Source of the DNA: Alphaproteobacteria bacterium
GTDB taxonomy: Bacteria > Pseudomonadota > Alphaproteobacteria > VGEJ01
Direction: 5' to 3'
Length of the DNA stretch: 6,956 nucleotides
Assembly: GCA_016869335.1 (NCBI GenBank)
Contig: VGEJ01000135.1
Coordinates: 1 to 6,956, forward strand
Below, in pieces: positions 6,791-6,956 of this stretch. A program made the position numbers and the translations under genes. The notes beneath the pieces were generated by a model. The model did no database searches. It was given only the letters and a program-made list of their open reading frames with translations, and was not told the DNA's origin. Every line of letters starts with the position of its first letter. Within the stretch, counting starts at the first letter, position 1.

Positions 6791-6956
6791 GTGAAGATCG
6801 TCAATGCCGTCGCGATGGTGCTCACCATCGTCGGGGCGCTCAACTGGGGCCTCGTCGGGCTGTTTCAGGTCGATCTGGTGGCGGCGATCTTCGGCGGTCA
6901 GGGCCAGGCCGGCGCGATCGTCGTCTACCTCATAGTCGGCCTGGCCGGCATCTACG
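6791..6956 (+). CDS. DUF378 small membrane protein, N-terminal part (3' end outside window)
   Basis: The visible 55 residues start with a GTG codon read as Met, then KIVNAVAMVLTIVGALNWG. The first hydrophobic helix spans about residues 4-23. A short loop with FQVDLVAAIFGG follows, and a second helix begins at about residue 42 (IVVYLIVGLAGIY), where the window ends. The VGALNWGLVGLF block and the DLVAxxFG block are the hallmarks of DUF378, a family of two-helix inner-membrane proteins of about 60-80 residues. Their function is unknown. The gene is in the same frame as the upstream thioredoxin with no stop codon between them. The AGGGAG ribosome site and the family's usual N-terminus make a separate protein more likely than a fusion. 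Confidence 0.85.
   Translation, partial: MKIVNAVAMVLTIVGALNWGLVGLFQVDLVAAIFGGQGQAGAIVVYLIVGLAGIY

Overview
The window is GC-rich chromosomal DNA from an alphaproteobacterium. Rhodospirillales or a relative is most likely. I infer this from the codon usage and from a gene set typical of that class: a DUF3426 membrane protein, a CpdR-like single-domain response regulator, the alphaproteobacterial TIGR02302/DUF4175 protein, lysA, a small LptM-like lipoprotein, argH and a divergent TlpA-type thioredoxin. Coding density is close to complete. No gene-free stretch exceeds about 100 bases, and I see no RNA genes, insertion sequences, CRISPR arrays or phage genes.

Layout. Positions 3-455 (+) hold the C-terminal part of a DUF3426 protein, followed by a CpdR-like receiver protein (482-859, +). 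This pair converges, with a 6-base gap, on a four-gene minus-strand cluster. In transcription order the cluster is argH (6096-4681), a 48-residue lipoprotein (4671-4525), lysA (GTG start, 4515-3205) and the TIGR02302 protein (3208-866). Spacings are 9 nt, 9 nt and a 4-nt ATGA overlap, so this is very probably one translationally coupled operon. Divergent from argH on the plus strand lies a secreted or membrane-anchored TlpA-family thioredoxin beginning near 6110, and then the start of a DUF378 small membrane protein (from 6791) cut by the window edge.

Function. ArgH makes arginine and LysA makes lysine from meso-diaminopimelate, which is also a peptidoglycan precursor. The lipoprotein, the TIGR02302 protein, the DUF3426 protein, the thioredoxin and DUF378 all belong to the envelope. 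The block is therefore mainly housekeeping: amino-acid biosynthesis and cell-envelope functions side by side.

The oddest point is that the thioredoxin frame has no stop codon before it runs, in frame, into the DUF378 gene. Either this is a fusion or read-through, or a base is missing in the C4G4C5 run at 6734-6746. I found no convincing new defence or mobile system here.
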